Assembly: GCF_009494395.1 (NCBI RefSeq)
Contig: NZ_VZCB01000079.1
Span: 1-64,000, forward strand
Direction: 5' to 3'
Source of the DNA: Segatella copri
GTDB taxonomy: Bacteria > Bacteroidota > Bacteroidia > Bacteroidales > Bacteroidaceae
DNA: 64,000 nucleotides
Position 1 is the first letter of the stretch. The number at the start of each line of letters is the position of its first letter. The notes under the pieces are model-generated. The model saw nothing but the letters and a program-made list of their open reading frames with translations, did no database searches and had not been told where the DNA came from. Made by a program: the position numbers and the translations under genes. Below, piece by piece: positions 1 to 8,942 of the stretch.

Positions 1-267
1 CGTTCTCTTTTCCACAAGCACATCGAAAGCCTTTTGGATGGAAAGCAACAACTGCTCGATGTCCTTGTTGGTTTCCACGGCTTCCTTGCTCTTGCCCTCC
101 AATCGGCTGGCACGAGGATTCCAAAGCGATGGAGTGCAAGACAACTTGCAGGAGAACTGCGCCATAGTCCTGTTCACCGTGATGCGTCCCATGATGGGAG
201 CTTTTCCGTTCTTGTCCAATCCGCTCTTTTTTAGGTAGAGCAACACCTTGAATTTTTCGATTTTCAT
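1..267 (-). CDS. Tyrosine recombinase, N-terminal part (cut by left edge)
   Basis: The first 89 codons of a leftward gene that continues past the left edge. The protein begins MKIEKFKVLLYLKK, then APIMGRITVN and AQFSCKLSC, which is how the arm-type DNA-binding domain of Bacteroidetes tyrosine recombinases starts. The core-binding and catalytic (R-H-R-Y) domains would lie outside the window, so activity cannot be judged. It stands alone in front of about 600 bp without genes, which suggests a mobile element to the left. A related but broken copy of the same domain is at 29627-29875. Confidence 0.8.
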   Translation of the reverse strand, partial: MKIEKFKVLLYLKKSGLDKNGKAPIMGRITVNRTMAQFSCKLSCTPSLWNPRASRLEGKSKEAVETNKDIEQLLLSIQKAFDVLVEKRT

Positions 268-288
268 AACGCTTACATTTTGAGTGTG

Positions 289-296
289 CAAATATA
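289..296 (-). promoter_or_regulatory. Putative -7 box for the recombinase gene
   Basis: On the minus strand the bases read TATATTTG, matching the Bacteroidetes -7 consensus TAnnTTTG, 21 bases before the recombinase ATG. No convincing -33 box was found. Confidence 0.4.
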
Positions 297-640
297 ATCA
301 TTTTGTAAGCGTTCCTTGATACGCAAAACATTGAGAATCAGCGCAATAAAATCCGTTGATACACAAAGTTGCCTTTCCGCATTGTTACCTGCTTTGCATA
401 GGTAACTGTGGCTCACGATTTAGTAACTGAACTACTTCAATATTCCTCACTCGCTTGCTTTATGCCGATTTGGCAACTTTGTGCAAATCTGCTCATTCCC
501 AACTGTTTACGTTCCAACCTCTCTTATTCTCCTTTGGCTGCTTTAGAGCTTTATGTTAAAAATACTAACTCATAGTTTCTTCCCTCCCAACTCTATGAGT
601 TGACCATCAGGAAACATAGAGTAAGCACGAAAGAGGGGCA

Positions 641-788
641 GGGTTAACAGGGTTAACAGTTAACACCCCAAAAATGCATACCCCCACCCCTACACATATA
701 AAAATAAGTATATATATATTTATTATTATATAAGGTACGCGAGGGGGAGGTAGGAAAAAACAGCTGTTAACTGTTAACTCTGTTAACC
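641..788. repeat. Inverted GTTAAC repeat with 101-bp centre, inside a 607-bp gene-free stretch
   Basis: A left arm with three spaced GTTAAC units (641-664) is mirrored by a right arm (765-788) with about two mismatches in 24. The centre holds a C-rich tract near 680 facing a G-rich tract near 740, and an AT-rich run between them. This could fold as a long hairpin or be a small MITE-like element. The same short unit occurs alone at 2323-2344 and 10438-10459. I see no gene in 268-874. Confidence 0.6.
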
Positions 789-874
789 TCCTCCTCTATT
801 TATAAGAAAAAAGCACTCCAAGAAGCGAAAACTCCTCAAAGTGCTCTGAACGAAATATTATCTCTTATTGGTTT

Positions 875-1891
875 TTACTCAATAACTACGGTTGTCCAAC
901 CGTGCTTGTCCTCGATGGTACCATACTGGATTCCACGGAGGGTATCATAGAGGTGCTTAGAGATAGGACCTGGCTTCTCACCGAAGTTGTAGCGCTTGCC
1001 AGTATCCAAATCATCAATGTAACTGATAGGACTGATTACGGCAGCTGTACCGCATGCACCAGCCTCCTCGAATGAATCCAGCTCATCCTCAGGAATCTGA
1101 CGGCGCTCAACCTTCATACCGAGATCCTCAGCCAACTGCATCAAGCTCTTGTTGGTGATAGAAGGGAGGATAGAGGTACTCTTAGGAGTAACGTATGTAT
1201 TGTTCTTGATACCGAAGAAGTTGGCAGCTCCACACTCATCCATGTATTTCTTCTCCTTGGCGTCGAGATAGAACTCGCAGGCATAACCCTTCTCGTGGGC
1301 AATATTGTTGGCTCTGAGGGAAGCAGCATAGTTTCCACCTACCTTATAAATACCTGTTCCGAGAGGAGCAGAGCGGTCGAAATCGCGGATGATGACGTAT
1401 GGGTTGGTAGAGAATCCACCCTTGAAGTATGGACCCACTGGAGTTACGAAGATGAGGAAGCAATACTCCTTAGAAGGATGCACGCCCACCTGAGCACTTG
1501 TACCGATGAGCAGCGGACGGATATAGAGCGTAGCACCGCTCTCATAGGTAGGAATCCACTCCTGGTTGAGGCGGACCACCTTCTTCACCATTTCCTCGAA
1601 CATTTCTGTAGGCACCTCTGGCATCAGAATGCCGCGACATGTGCTCTGCAAGCGCTTAGCGTTCTCGTCCATACGGAACACGCGCACCTTGCCGTCTGGG
1701 CAACGATAAGCCTTCAAGCCCTCGAAAGCCTCCTGACCATAGTGCAAGCAGGTTGCAGCCATGTGCAATTTCAAATACTCATCAGAGCAAACTTCTATTT
1801 CGCCCCATTTGCCGTCGCGATAGTAACAGCGAACATTGTAGTCAGTCTGGCGATAGCCAAATGACAAATTAGACCAATCTAAGTCTTTCAT
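875..1891 (-). CDS. ilvE: Branched-chain amino acid aminotransferase
   Basis: A 338-residue fold-type IV PLP aminotransferase that interconverts branched-chain 2-oxo acids and valine, leucine and isoleucine with glutamate as amino donor, in the cytosol. The GIYKVGGNYAAS stretch holds the probable PLP lysine (K183). HYGQEAFEGLKAYR near residue 50 and YLDAKEKKYMDECGAANFF are family signatures of the longer, eukaryote-like BCAT group (about 340 residues). It is monocistronic: about 200 bp separate it from xseB, and a canonical promoter sits just upstream. Confidence 0.95.
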   Translation of the reverse strand: MKDLDWSNLSFGYRQTDYNVRCYYRDGKWGEIEVCSDEYLKLHMAATCLHYGQEAFEGLKAYRCPDGKVRVFRMDENAKRLQSTCRGILMPEVPTEMFEEMVKKVVRLNQEWIPTYESGATLYIRPLLIGTSAQVGVHPSKEYCFLIFVTPVGPYFKGGFSTNPYVIIRDFDRSAPLGTGIYKVGGNYAASLRANNIAHEKGYACEFYLDAKEKKYMDECGAANFFGIKNNTYVTPKSTSILPSITNKSLMQLAEDLGMKVERRQIPEDELDSFEEAGACGTAAVISPISYIDDLDTGKRYNFGEKPGPISKHLYDTLRGIQYGTIEDKHGWTTVVIE

Positions 1892-1930
1892 AACATCTAT
1901 ATTTTTAATGTTCTACTAATATTTTGAATG

Positions 1931-1961
1931 CAAAAGTACAAAATATTCTATTAATCTGCAA
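1931..1961 (-). promoter_or_regulatory. ilvE promoter
   Basis: Minus-strand TACTTTTG (1931-1938) matches the -7 consensus, and TTGC (1958-1961) lies 19 bp upstream in the -33 position. It is 39 bases before the ilvE start codon. Confidence 0.65.
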
Positions 1962-2072
1962 CTATTTTGCAATCTTTTTAGTGAAAACGTTATCATTTTA
2001 TTCATTTCTGCCATATTAAGGCATAATTTTACCAAATTTATGGGCTATTTTATTCTTGCGCCGGTCCTTTTA

Positions 2073-2089
2073 GCGGATTACAAATCCGC
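2073..2089. repeat. Palindrome GCGGATT-n3-AATCCGC downstream of xseB
   Basis: A perfect 7-bp stem with a 3-base loop between ilvE and xseB. It belongs to the same CGGATT...AATCCG family as the palindromes at 16852-16921. It may end xseB transcription, though there is no long T tract. Confidence 0.5.
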
Positions 2090-2110
2090 CGAAACTGGTG
2101 AGAGGGGAAA

Positions 2111-2305
2111 TCAATCTTCGCTAAGGAGCTTCTTGATTTCCTCATCGGTCTTGGTGAGTTTGTCCTTGCAGAGTTTCACCAGGGTCTTGGCACGCTTCAA
2201 CTGCTCGGAGAGCTGGTCGATATCGAGCTCATCATTCTCCATTCTTTCTACAATCTGCTCAAGCTCTCTTACAGCTTGCTCATATTTCATTTCTTCTTTT
2301 GCCAT
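2111..2305 (-). CDS. xseB: Exodeoxyribonuclease VII small subunit
   Basis: A 64-residue helical protein (YEQAVRELEQIVERMENDELDIDQ) of the length and pattern of XseB, several copies of which bind the C-terminal part of XseA in the single-strand-specific exonuclease VII. It follows xseA by 34 bp on the same strand, so the two form one transcription unit. The gap holds a GTTAAC repeat. Confidence 0.93.
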   Translation of the reverse strand: MAKEEMKYEQAVRELEQIVERMENDELDIDQLSEQLKRAKTLVKLCKDKLTKTDEEIKKLLSED

Positions 2306-2322
2306 AATTTTATTTTGTTTGG

Positions 2323-2344
2323 AGTTAACAGGTTAACAGTTAAC
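2323..2344. repeat. Dispersed GTTAAC triple repeat, xseA-xseB gap
   Basis: A 22-bp unit containing three GTTAAC sites. It is identical to the unit at 10438-10459 and close to both arms at 641-788. The last GTTAAC supplies the TAA stop codon of xseA. Confidence 0.7.
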
Positions 2345-3650
2345 AGTGGATATTTTGCACTTCCGACTTCACATTGCCCTCGGCGAACCTCGTTTCGATG
2401 ATGTCACCAGGCTTCAGCTGCGAGGCAGAACGGACACTCTTGCCATCTTTCAGCGTGATGCTGTAGCCACGTTTCAGCAACAACTCGGGATCCTGCGCCT
2501 GAATGCGCTGCTGAAGGAGCTGCAGGCGATGGCTCTCGTTGAGCATTTTCCGTTCCAATACCGGCTGGATGTTCTGCGAGAGAATCTCCAACTTGCGCTG
2601 GGCATTCGATACTTTCGACTGGACATTCGAGCTGAGCCGACTCATCAGACGGTCGAGATAAGCCCCCTGCCGCGTCTTTACCAGCGAGAACTGAACCGGA
2701 ATGGTGTTGCTCAACCTTTCAAGTCTCATCTTCTCCACCTGCAGCCGGTGCTTCACGTTCTGCACGATAGCCTCCTGCGCATTCATCACCCGGGCATAGA
2801 CCTCGGTAAGATGATTGATGAGGAAGGCAGCGGCAGCCGTAGGCGTCTTCACACGCTGGAAGGAAATCATATCAAGCACACTCTCATCCCTCTCATGTCC
2901 GATTCCCGTGATGATAGGGAGCGGAAAATTCGCCACATTCTCGGCAAGCGCCAAAGTATCGAAACCGGAAAGATCGCTGGTGGCTCCTCCACCACGGATG
3001 ATGACCACACAGTCGAACTCCTCCCATTCGGCATTGATGCTATCAAGGGCGGCGATGACGCTCTGCTCCACTCCCTCTCCCTGCATTGTGGCAGGAAAGA
3101 GACGGGTAGAGAACTGCAAGCCATAGTCATTATCGGCAAGCTGATTGCAGAAATCGCCATATCCGGCAGCCGTGGCACTCGAAATGACGGCTATGCGCTG
3201 GCAGAACATCGGGAGAACCAGCTCCTTCTGGAGTTCGAAGACGCCTTCTTCCTTCAGCGTATTGATGATTTCCAACCGCTTGCGCGCCATATCTCCCATC
3301 GTATAGTTGGGGTCGATGTCGTCTACAATCCATGAGAAGCCGTAGTTCTCATGAAACTGGGCATGAACCTTGAGCAGCACCTTCATGCCAGCATGGATGC
3401 GCTGTCCGGTGACGCGTTCGAAGTTCGGCTTGATGAGCATCCATCGGTTTCGCCAGCAGGCGGCGTGCGCCTTGGCTATCGGCGTATTGGAGCGCTCGTC
3501 CTTTTCGATGAGCTCCAGATAGCAGTGCCCACCATAGCCCTCGCGAGCCTCAGAGAGTTCCGCTTCCACCCAATAGCTGTCGGGCAAGGACATCGAAATG
3601 ATTTCGCTGACTATCGAGTTTAATTCATAGAGAGACAATCTTTGCTTCAT
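2340..3650 (-). CDS. xseA: Exodeoxyribonuclease VII large subunit
   Basis: A 436-residue catalytic subunit of exonuclease VII, which degrades single-stranded DNA from both ends. An N-terminal OB-fold (about 1-110, including YWVEAELSEAREGYGGHCYLE in part) precedes the nuclease domain with VISSATAAGYGDF, IIRGGGATSDLSGFD and GIGHERDESVLD, then a long helical C-terminus for XseB. I start at MKQRLSLYELN (3650) because family members begin close to the OB-fold; the longer in-frame reading adds 13 unrelated residues. The C-terminal KRGYSITLKDGKSVRSASQLKPGD segment is typical. Confidence 0.95.
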   Translation of the reverse strand: MKQRLSLYELNSIVSEIISMSLPDSYWVEAELSEAREGYGGHCYLELIEKDERSNTPIAKAHAACWRNRWMLIKPNFERVTGQRIHAGMKVLLKVHAQFHENYGFSWIVDDIDPNYTMGDMARKRLEIINTLKEEGVFELQKELVLPMFCQRIAVISSATAAGYGDFCNQLADNDYGLQFSTRLFPATMQGEGVEQSVIAALDSINAEWEEFDCVVIIRGGGATSDLSGFDTLALAENVANFPLPIITGIGHERDESVLDMISFQRVKTPTAAAAFLINHLTEVYARVMNAQEAIVQNVKHRLQVEKMRLERLSNTIPVQFSLVKTRQGAYLDRLMSRLSSNVQSKVSNAQRKLEILSQNIQPVLERKMLNESHRLQLLQQRIQAQDPELLLKRGYSITLKDGKSVRSASQLKPGDIIETRFAEGNVKSEVQNIHC

Positions 3651-3720
3651 ACTCTTATATTTTTGGCACTGAATTATTTTTTGGGGCACGGTAATTTTTT
3701 AGGCACGGGATTTTTTTTTA

Positions 3721-3801
3721 GGCACGGATTACACGGATTACACGGATTTTTTATCAGAGGACAAGGGCGCGAGCCTCCGTGTAATCCGTGTAATCCGTGC
3801 C
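3721..3801. repeat. Perfect 26-bp inverted repeat (GGCACGGATTACACGG type)
   Basis: Arms 3721-3746 and 3776-3801 are exact inverted copies around a 29-base centre; each arm is itself two copies of an ATTACACGG unit. Extra GGCACGG copies lie to the left (from 3685) and CCGTGCC copies to the right (up to 3842), so the array is symmetric over about 160 bp. One further unit is at 16797. It sits between two leftward genes, xseA and the protease, and may act as a transcription stop or be a palindromic mobile repeat. Confidence 0.75.
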
Positions 3802-3841
3802 TTATTCTTTCTTCTCCGTGCCTTATTCTTTTTCTCCGTGC

Positions 3842-5299
3842 CTACTTAATCGCTTTCCCCGTTTGATAAGCTTTCCAGAAATCAGGAACACCGTAGCCGA
3901 AGACATTATCGGGATGCTGCTGGTTGTTGCCAGCCAATTTCACGAGCTTGATAATCTGCTTGGCTGTCTTGTGGGGGAGCGCCTGCCAGAGACAAGCCAC
4001 CATGCCCGCAATCAGCGGCGAGGAGAACGAAGTACCGTTATCATTGATGATGCTTCCCCTGCCCGTAATTACCGCAGTAGGACTACCATACGCCATCACA
4101 TCAGGCTTGATTCTTCCGTCAGCCGTAGGTCCTACGGCACTGAAAGCCGCATTCACACCCATTTCGTTGATGCTTCCTACGGTAAGAATATCCTTTGCAT
4201 CGGCTGGGAAATTAATCTTCTTCCAACTGCCCATACCGTCGTTTCCGGCAGAGTTGACGCAGACGATTCCCTTGTCGGCACACATCGAAGCCGAACGCGA
4301 GATAAGAGCCGTATTTCCATCCTGCTCATAATAATGATGATTCATCTTCGCATCATCAAAACCATGATAACCCAGGGAGGAATTGATAATATCCACACCG
4401 CAGCTGTCAGCATATTCCGCAGCCTCAGCCCAGTAATCCTCCTCGGCAAGACTCTCCGTGCGCTCGTCCTCGCAACGCACCAGCAGATACTGCGCATCCG
4501 GAGCCACACCGATATAAACTTCAGGCAGATTGGCAGCCATCGTAGAGAGGACCATCGTTCCATGCTCCATCTCTGCGAAGACATTCTTGGATTCAGGCAC
4601 CACGAAATCACGGATGCCTGCCAGATGAATGCCATGAAGCGCCGGAATCTTATCCACATTCATGAATCCACCGTCAAAGACAGCTATCATCAAGCCCTTG
4701 CCCCGATAGGCATTGGCATGGAGTTTCTCGCCATTCAGGGCTTTCAGCTGATCCTTTGCCGCACCATATTCGCCGGAGCCATCGCTCGTCCAGTCGTTAT
4801 TTCCCTTTCTAACGGAGGAACGTACACGCTGGGTAACGGAATCGGGCGCTTCAAAGACCTTCCGGGTCTGGGTGATGAAATCCAATCCCTCCAGTTTCCG
4901 CAGTTCCTTCTCCTTGTGGATGCGGACCAGCAGAGTATTGTTCCACTTGCTCTTGCCCACAATCTCAATGCCCGCATCGCTCACGGCCTTGAGATAGGCA
5001 GGAGCTACGGGCAGGTCGGTCACGTCGACGGGAAGCCCCTGACGCTTGCGGCGCTCTATGGAACGGGAAGAGAGAAACTCCTCCGGACGCTCTACGGAAT
5101 AAGGCGTATTCATCAGATCCTTATCCTTGAGATAGAGACGATACATCATGCACTTGCCACCAGGGAAAGACACCATATCAGTCTCCGTGATGCGAGGCAA
5201 TCGCATCAGTTGCTCAAAATTTGTAACCCTGTCATCGTGAGCCAGCAACGAAAGGGTGGTCATTAAGAATGCATAAAGCATTAAATATTTTTTCATCAT
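3842..5299 (-). CDS. Secreted subtilisin-like (S8) serine protease
   Basis: A 485-residue protease with an N-terminal signal peptide (KYLMLYAFLMTTLSLLAH). The catalytic triad is visible: D209 in IAVFDGGF, H246 in EMEHGTMV and S424 in NGTSFSSPLIAGM, with the oxyanion asparagine in NSAGND (N353). A propeptide-like region of about 180 residues precedes the domain. The protein ends soon after the catalytic domain (DVFGYGVPDFWKAY), with no clear type IX sorting domain. Two adjacent ATGs make the start uncertain by one residue. The target is unknown. It shares a divergent promoter region with the MATE gene. Confidence 0.9.
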   Translation of the reverse strand: MMKKYLMLYAFLMTTLSLLAHDDRVTNFEQLMRLPRITETDMVSFPGGKCMMYRLYLKDKDLMNTPYSVERPEEFLSSRSIERRKRQGLPVDVTDLPVAPAYLKAVSDAGIEIVGKSKWNNTLLVRIHKEKELRKLEGLDFITQTRKVFEAPDSVTQRVRSSVRKGNNDWTSDGSGEYGAAKDQLKALNGEKLHANAYRGKGLMIAVFDGGFMNVDKIPALHGIHLAGIRDFVVPESKNVFAEMEHGTMVLSTMAANLPEVYIGVAPDAQYLLVRCEDERTESLAEEDYWAEAAEYADSCGVDIINSSLGYHGFDDAKMNHHYYEQDGNTALISRSASMCADKGIVCVNSAGNDGMGSWKKINFPADAKDILTVGSINEMGVNAAFSAVGPTADGRIKPDVMAYGSPTAVITGRGSIINDNGTSFSSPLIAGMVACLWQALPHKTAKQIIKLVKLAGNNQQHPDNVFGYGVPDFWKAYQTGKAIK

Positions 5300-5363
5300 T
5301 ATAGGTCAATCCGGCATGATTCGCCGGTCGTCATTGTTTATTGTTATTGTTTATTCTAAAGTG

Positions 5364-5395
5364 CAAAAGTACAGAAATTGTACGAAAACGCCAAA
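5364..5395 (-). promoter_or_regulatory. Protease gene promoter
   Basis: Minus-strand TACTTTTG (5364-5371) and TTTG (5392-5395) with 20 bp between: a textbook Bacteroidetes promoter, 65 bases before the protease start. Confidence 0.7.
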
Positions 5396-5466
5396 AGAAA
5401 AAAGAAGTTTTTGTGGAGAAAGCAAGATTTTCTTCATATATATAATAAGGTATCAGATATTTTTTG

Positions 5467-5474
5467 TAATTTTG
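5467..5474 (+). promoter_or_regulatory. MATE gene -7 box
   Basis: TAATTTTG matches TAnnTTTG and lies 72 bases before the MATE start, divergent from the protease promoter. Confidence 0.55.
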
Positions 5475-5545
5475 CAGACAAGTAGGCGACGCAGTTGCTT
5501 TCTGAAAGCAGCAGGCGATTGCCTATGAGGAAAAAACAGATATAA

Positions 5546-6919
5546 ATGGAAAATAAACAAGCGACATTAGAATTAGGTACAAAGCCGGTGGGCAAGCTGC
5601 TCGTTCAGTACGCCCTGCCAGCGATGATTGCGATGACCGCCTCCTCGCTCTACAACATCGTAGACCGTGTATTCATCGGTCAGGGTGTGGGAGCCATGGC
5701 CATCTCAGGACTTGCCATCACCTTCCCCTTCATGAACCTCACCGCCGCCTTCGGAGCCGGTGTGGGCGTAGGAGCGTCTACTGCCATCAGCGTGAAGTTG
5801 GGACAAAAGGATTATGCCACAGCGCAGAACATTCTGGGTAACACGATTTCACTGAATCTCATCATCGGTATCGGACTGAGCATCATCTGTCTGCTCTTCC
5901 TCGACCCTATCCTGAGATTCTTCGGAGCCAGCGACCAGACGCTCACCTATGCGCATGAGTATATGGTCATCATTCTGCTGGGCAATGTAGTGAGCCACAT
6001 GTATTTCGGCATGAACTCCCTGCTCCGAGTGGCGAGCAAGCCGAAGCAGGCGATGTACGCCACCATCTTCACGGTGGTAATGAACGTGATATTGGATGCG
6101 CTCTTCATCCTCGTCTTCAAATGGGGAATACAGGGAGCCGCCATCGCCACCATCCTTTCGCAGCTGATGGCACTGTGCTGGCAGTTCAAGCTCTTCAGCA
6201 ACAAGAACGAGCTGCTCCACATGAAGAAAGGCATCTATAAACTGAAGAGAAAGCTCGTGGACAAAATCCTTTCCATCGGCATTTCGCCTTTCCTGATGAA
6301 CGTGTGCGCCTGCATCATCGTCATCTTCATCAACAACCAGCTGGTGAAATTCGGAGGCGACCTCTCCGTGGGTGCCTATGGAATAGCCAACGGTATTGCG
6401 ATGGTGTTCATCATGTTCGTGTTTGGTATTAACCAGGGAATGCAGCCTATTGCCGGCTACAACTATGGCGCCCAGAAGCTGGACCGTCTGATGCGCGTCT
6501 TGAACCTGAGCATCATTGCTGCCACCGCCATCATGGTGGTAGGCTGGCTGATAGCGATGTTCCTGCCTTACTACTGCGCAAGACTGTTCACTACTGATAA
6601 AACACTGATAGACCTAGGCATCAAGGCAATCAGAGTGGTTATGTTCTGCTTCCCGGTCATCGGTTTCCAGATGGTTATCACCAACTTCTTCCAATGCATC
6701 GGAAAGGTGAAGATCAGCATCTTCCTCTCCTTGTCGAGACAGTTGCTCATTCTCCTGCCGCTTCTGGCTTTTCTGCCGATGTTCTGGGGCATTGACGGTG
6801 TATGGTGCAGCATGCCTATCTCCGACTTCTCGGCAGCCCTCATTGCCGGAGTCGTGATGGTTTGGTACATGAACAAGTTGAAAAGACAACATAAAGAAAA
6901 CATGAAAGTTAGTGATTAG
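5546..6919 (+). CDS. MATE family multidrug/Na+ antiporter
   Basis: A 457-residue inner-membrane exporter with about twelve hydrophobic segments in two similar halves, each opening with the MATE pattern (PVGKLLVQYALPAMIAMTASSLYNIVDRVFIGQG near residue 15; ISPFLMNVCACIIVIFINNQL near 250). FGINQGMQPIAGYNYGA is a family signature. MATE proteins expel cationic compounds using Na+ or H+ gradients; the substrate cannot be told from sequence. The next gene follows after a repeat-rich gap of 86 bp. Confidence 0.93.
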   Translation: MENKQATLELGTKPVGKLLVQYALPAMIAMTASSLYNIVDRVFIGQGVGAMAISGLAITFPFMNLTAAFGAGVGVGASTAISVKLGQKDYATAQNILGNTISLNLIIGIGLSIICLLFLDPILRFFGASDQTLTYAHEYMVIILLGNVVSHMYFGMNSLLRVASKPKQAMYATIFTVVMNVILDALFILVFKWGIQGAAIATILSQLMALCWQFKLFSNKNELLHMKKGIYKLKRKLVDKILSIGISPFLMNVCACIIVIFINNQLVKFGGDLSVGAYGIANGIAMVFIMFVFGINQGMQPIAGYNYGAQKLDRLMRVLNLSIIAATAIMVVGWLIAMFLPYYCARLFTTDKTLIDLGIKAIRVVMFCFPVIGFQMVITNFFQCIGKVKISIFLSLSRQLLILLPLLAFLPMFWGIDGVWCSMPISDFSAALIAGVVMVWYMNKLKRQHKENMKVSD

Positions 6920-7003
6920 TTATTAGTTATTAGTGATTAACGGCTTTACTAATCATAAAGTTCAATGTTCAAATTTCAAAGTTCAAAGTTAAAGAGTTCA
7001 AAG
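6909..7003. repeat. TTAGTGATTA / GTTCAAAG intergenic repeat, copy 1
   Basis: Tandem ATTAGT/TTATTAGT units, then a 28-bp core (6938-6965) and GTTCAAAG units. The core recurs inverted at 11091-11118 with a single mismatch, and the same order of sub-repeats continues on both sides. A small related GAACTTTGAAC tract precedes the membrane gene ending at 36267. Confidence 0.65.
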
Positions 7004-7005
7004 TA

Positions 7006-7629
7006 ATGGAAAAGATTATCATAAACGTAGGTCGCCAGATAGGAAGCGGCGGCCATATCATCGCCGAGAAGCTGGCGAAAGAATTCGGTTGCAAATGCTA
7101 CGACCGTGAGCTGCTGAACCTGGCAGCCAAGGAGAGCGGATTCTCCGAGAAATTCTTCGAGCAGAACGATGAGCAGAAGGGATTCTTCAAGTCTCTCTTC
7201 CATTCTCATCTGCCTTTCCTGAGCGACAGCAACTTTTATCACAACGACTTCTCGCAGGAAGGCTTATATAAATTCCAGAGCGACGCCATCAAGAAGGCTG
7301 CCGACCAGGGCAACTGCGTTTTCGTAGGCAGAACCGCCGATTATGTGCTGCGTGACTACAAGAATGTGATCAATATCTTCATCACAGCCAACATCGACGA
7401 CCGCATCAAGGCAGTTTGCAAGCGAAAGGACATCGACAGAGCCTCCGCTCGCAAGTTTATCGAAAGCCACGAGGAGCAGCGAGCCTCTTACTACGATTAC
7501 TATACAGGCAAGAAGTGGGGACACAGCGAAAGCTACGACCTCTGCATCAACAGCAGCCATCTGGGAATCGAAGAGACAGCCAAGTTTATCGCAGAATTCA
7601 TCAGAAAGAAGTTCGGACTTAGTGATTAA
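7006..7629 (+). CDS. Cytidylate kinase-like protein
   Basis: A 207-residue P-loop kinase-like protein of the family annotated 'cytidylate kinase-like'. The N-terminus IIINVGRQIGSGGHIIAEKLAKEFG carries a loosened P-loop (GRQIGSGG) unlike the GPSGSGKS of true CMP kinase, followed by YDRELL. VGRTADYVLRD and FITANIDDRIKAVCKRKDI resemble the LID/nucleotide-binding half. The substrate is not established. It precedes purT by 55 bp and may be cotranscribed. Confidence 0.8.
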   Translation: MEKIIINVGRQIGSGGHIIAEKLAKEFGCKCYDRELLNLAAKESGFSEKFFEQNDEQKGFFKSLFHSHLPFLSDSNFYHNDFSQEGLYKFQSDAIKKAADQGNCVFVGRTADYVLRDYKNVINIFITANIDDRIKAVCKRKDIDRASARKFIESHEEQRASYYDYYTGKKWGHSESYDLCINSSHLGIEETAKFIAEFIRKKFGLSD

Positions 7630-7684
7630 TTATTAGTGATTAGTGATTAATTATTAGGGACATAAAACATTAAACATCATATAA

Positions 7685-8866
7685 ATGAAGAAGATTATGC
7701 TTTTGGGCTCAGGCGAACTGGGCAAAGAGTTTACCATCGCCGCAAAGCGAGCAGGACAGTACGTCATCGCTTGCGACAAGTATGACAATGCACCAGCCAT
7801 GCAGGTAGCCGACGAGCGAGAAGTGTTCTCAATGCTCGATGGCGACGCATTGACCGCAGTGGTAGAGAAACATCACCCAGACATCATCGTGCCTGAGATT
7901 GAAGCTATCCGCACCGAGCGACTCTTCGACTTCGAGAAGGAGGGCATTCAGATTGTACCTTCTGCCCGCGCCGTGAACTACACCATGAACCGCCGTGCCA
8001 TCCGCGACCTGGCTGCCAAGGAACTGGGTCTGCGCACAGCCAAGTATTTCTACGCAAAGACCTTCGAGGAGTTCAAGAACGCTGCTGATGAGATTGGTTT
8101 TCCATGCGTAGTGAAGCCTCTGATGAGTTCAAGCGGTCATGGACAGAGCTATGTTCACAACGACGATGAGCTGAAGGAGGCTTACAAGGAGGCGATGGAG
8201 GAAGGTCGTGGCGACGTGAAGGAAGTGATTATCGAAGAATTCATCGACTTCGATTCTGAGTTCACCCTCCTCACCGTAACCCAGAAGGATGGTCCTACCC
8301 TCTTCTGCCCACCTATCGGCCATGTACAGAAAGGCGGTGACTACCGAGAGAGCTGGCAGCCATTCCAGATTCCTGAGGAAGCTTTGAAGAAGGCTGAGCA
8401 CATCGCAGGCGAAGTGACCAAGGCTTTGACCGGTGCCGGTCTCTGGGGCGTAGAGTTCTTCCTGAGCAAGCAGGGAGAGGTTATCTTCTCTGAGCTGAGT
8501 CCTCGTCCACACGATACAGGTATGGTTACTCTCGGTCACACTACCAATCTGAGCGAGTTTGAGCTCCACTTCCGTGCCGTGATGGGCTTGCCTATCGCAG
8601 GAATCCACCTGGAGCACGTAGGCTGTTCTGCCGTCATCCTCTCTCCTGAGGAAAGTACAGAGCCATTGAACTACAACATGCTCGATGCCCTGAAGGAAGA
8701 CCACACCCGCATCCGCATCTTCGGTAAGCCTGAGGCTCACGTGGGTCGCCGCATGGGTGTCGTTCTCTGCTACGGCGAAAAGGGCGATGACCTCAACCAG
8801 CTCCGCGACAAGGCAAAGCGCCTGGCAAAGACCGTATTGGGTACCGACCCATATATGAAGAAATAA
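7685..8866 (+). CDS. purT: Formate-dependent GAR transformylase (PurT)
   Basis: A 393-residue ATP-grasp enzyme that makes formyl-glycinamide ribonucleotide from formate, ATP and GAR in purine synthesis, avoiding folate. Visible features are the N-terminal [36 protein letters not shown], the ATP-grasp segment [17 protein letters not shown] (about 140-155), and the metal-binding end [28 protein letters not shown]. Length and order match the family throughout. Confidence 0.96.
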   Translation: MKKIMLLGSGELGKEFTIAAKRAGQYVIACDKYDNAPAMQVADEREVFSMLDGDALTAVVEKHHPDIIVPEIEAIRTERLFDFEKEGIQIVPSARAVNYTMNRRAIRDLAAKELGLRTAKYFYAKTFEEFKNAADEIGFPCVVKPLMSSSGHGQSYVHNDDELKEAYKEAMEEGRGDVKEVIIEEFIDFDSEFTLLTVTQKDGPTLFCPPIGHVQKGGDYRESWQPFQIPEEALKKAEHIAGEVTKALTGAGLWGVEFFLSKQGEVIFSELSPRPHDTGMVTLGHTTNLSEFELHFRAVMGLPIAGIHLEHVGCSAVILSPEESTEPLNYNMLDALKEDHTRIRIFGKPEAHVGRRMGVVLCYGEKGDDLNQLRDKAKRLAKTVLGTDPYMKK

Positions 8867-8942
8867 ACAATACATATAATATATAATAGGTACAGGAAAT
8901 GGGGAAACTTCTGTTTTCTGTATCTATTATTCCCTTAGACGA

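Noticed and set aside
3642..3866. Open frame rich in HGLHGLHGF and PCNPCNPC repeats
   Set aside because: It is the translation of the GGCACGGATTACACGG inverted repeat array and has no independent gene features.
3797..5266. Long open frame opposite the protease gene
   Set aside because: The protease on the other strand has a signal peptide and a full catalytic triad; the antisense frame shows no domain and is a shadow of its codon use.
6908..6940. Possible attachment site or transposon end from TTAGTGATTA repeats
   Set aside because: The same simple units occur after several housekeeping genes, with no mobile genes nearby.
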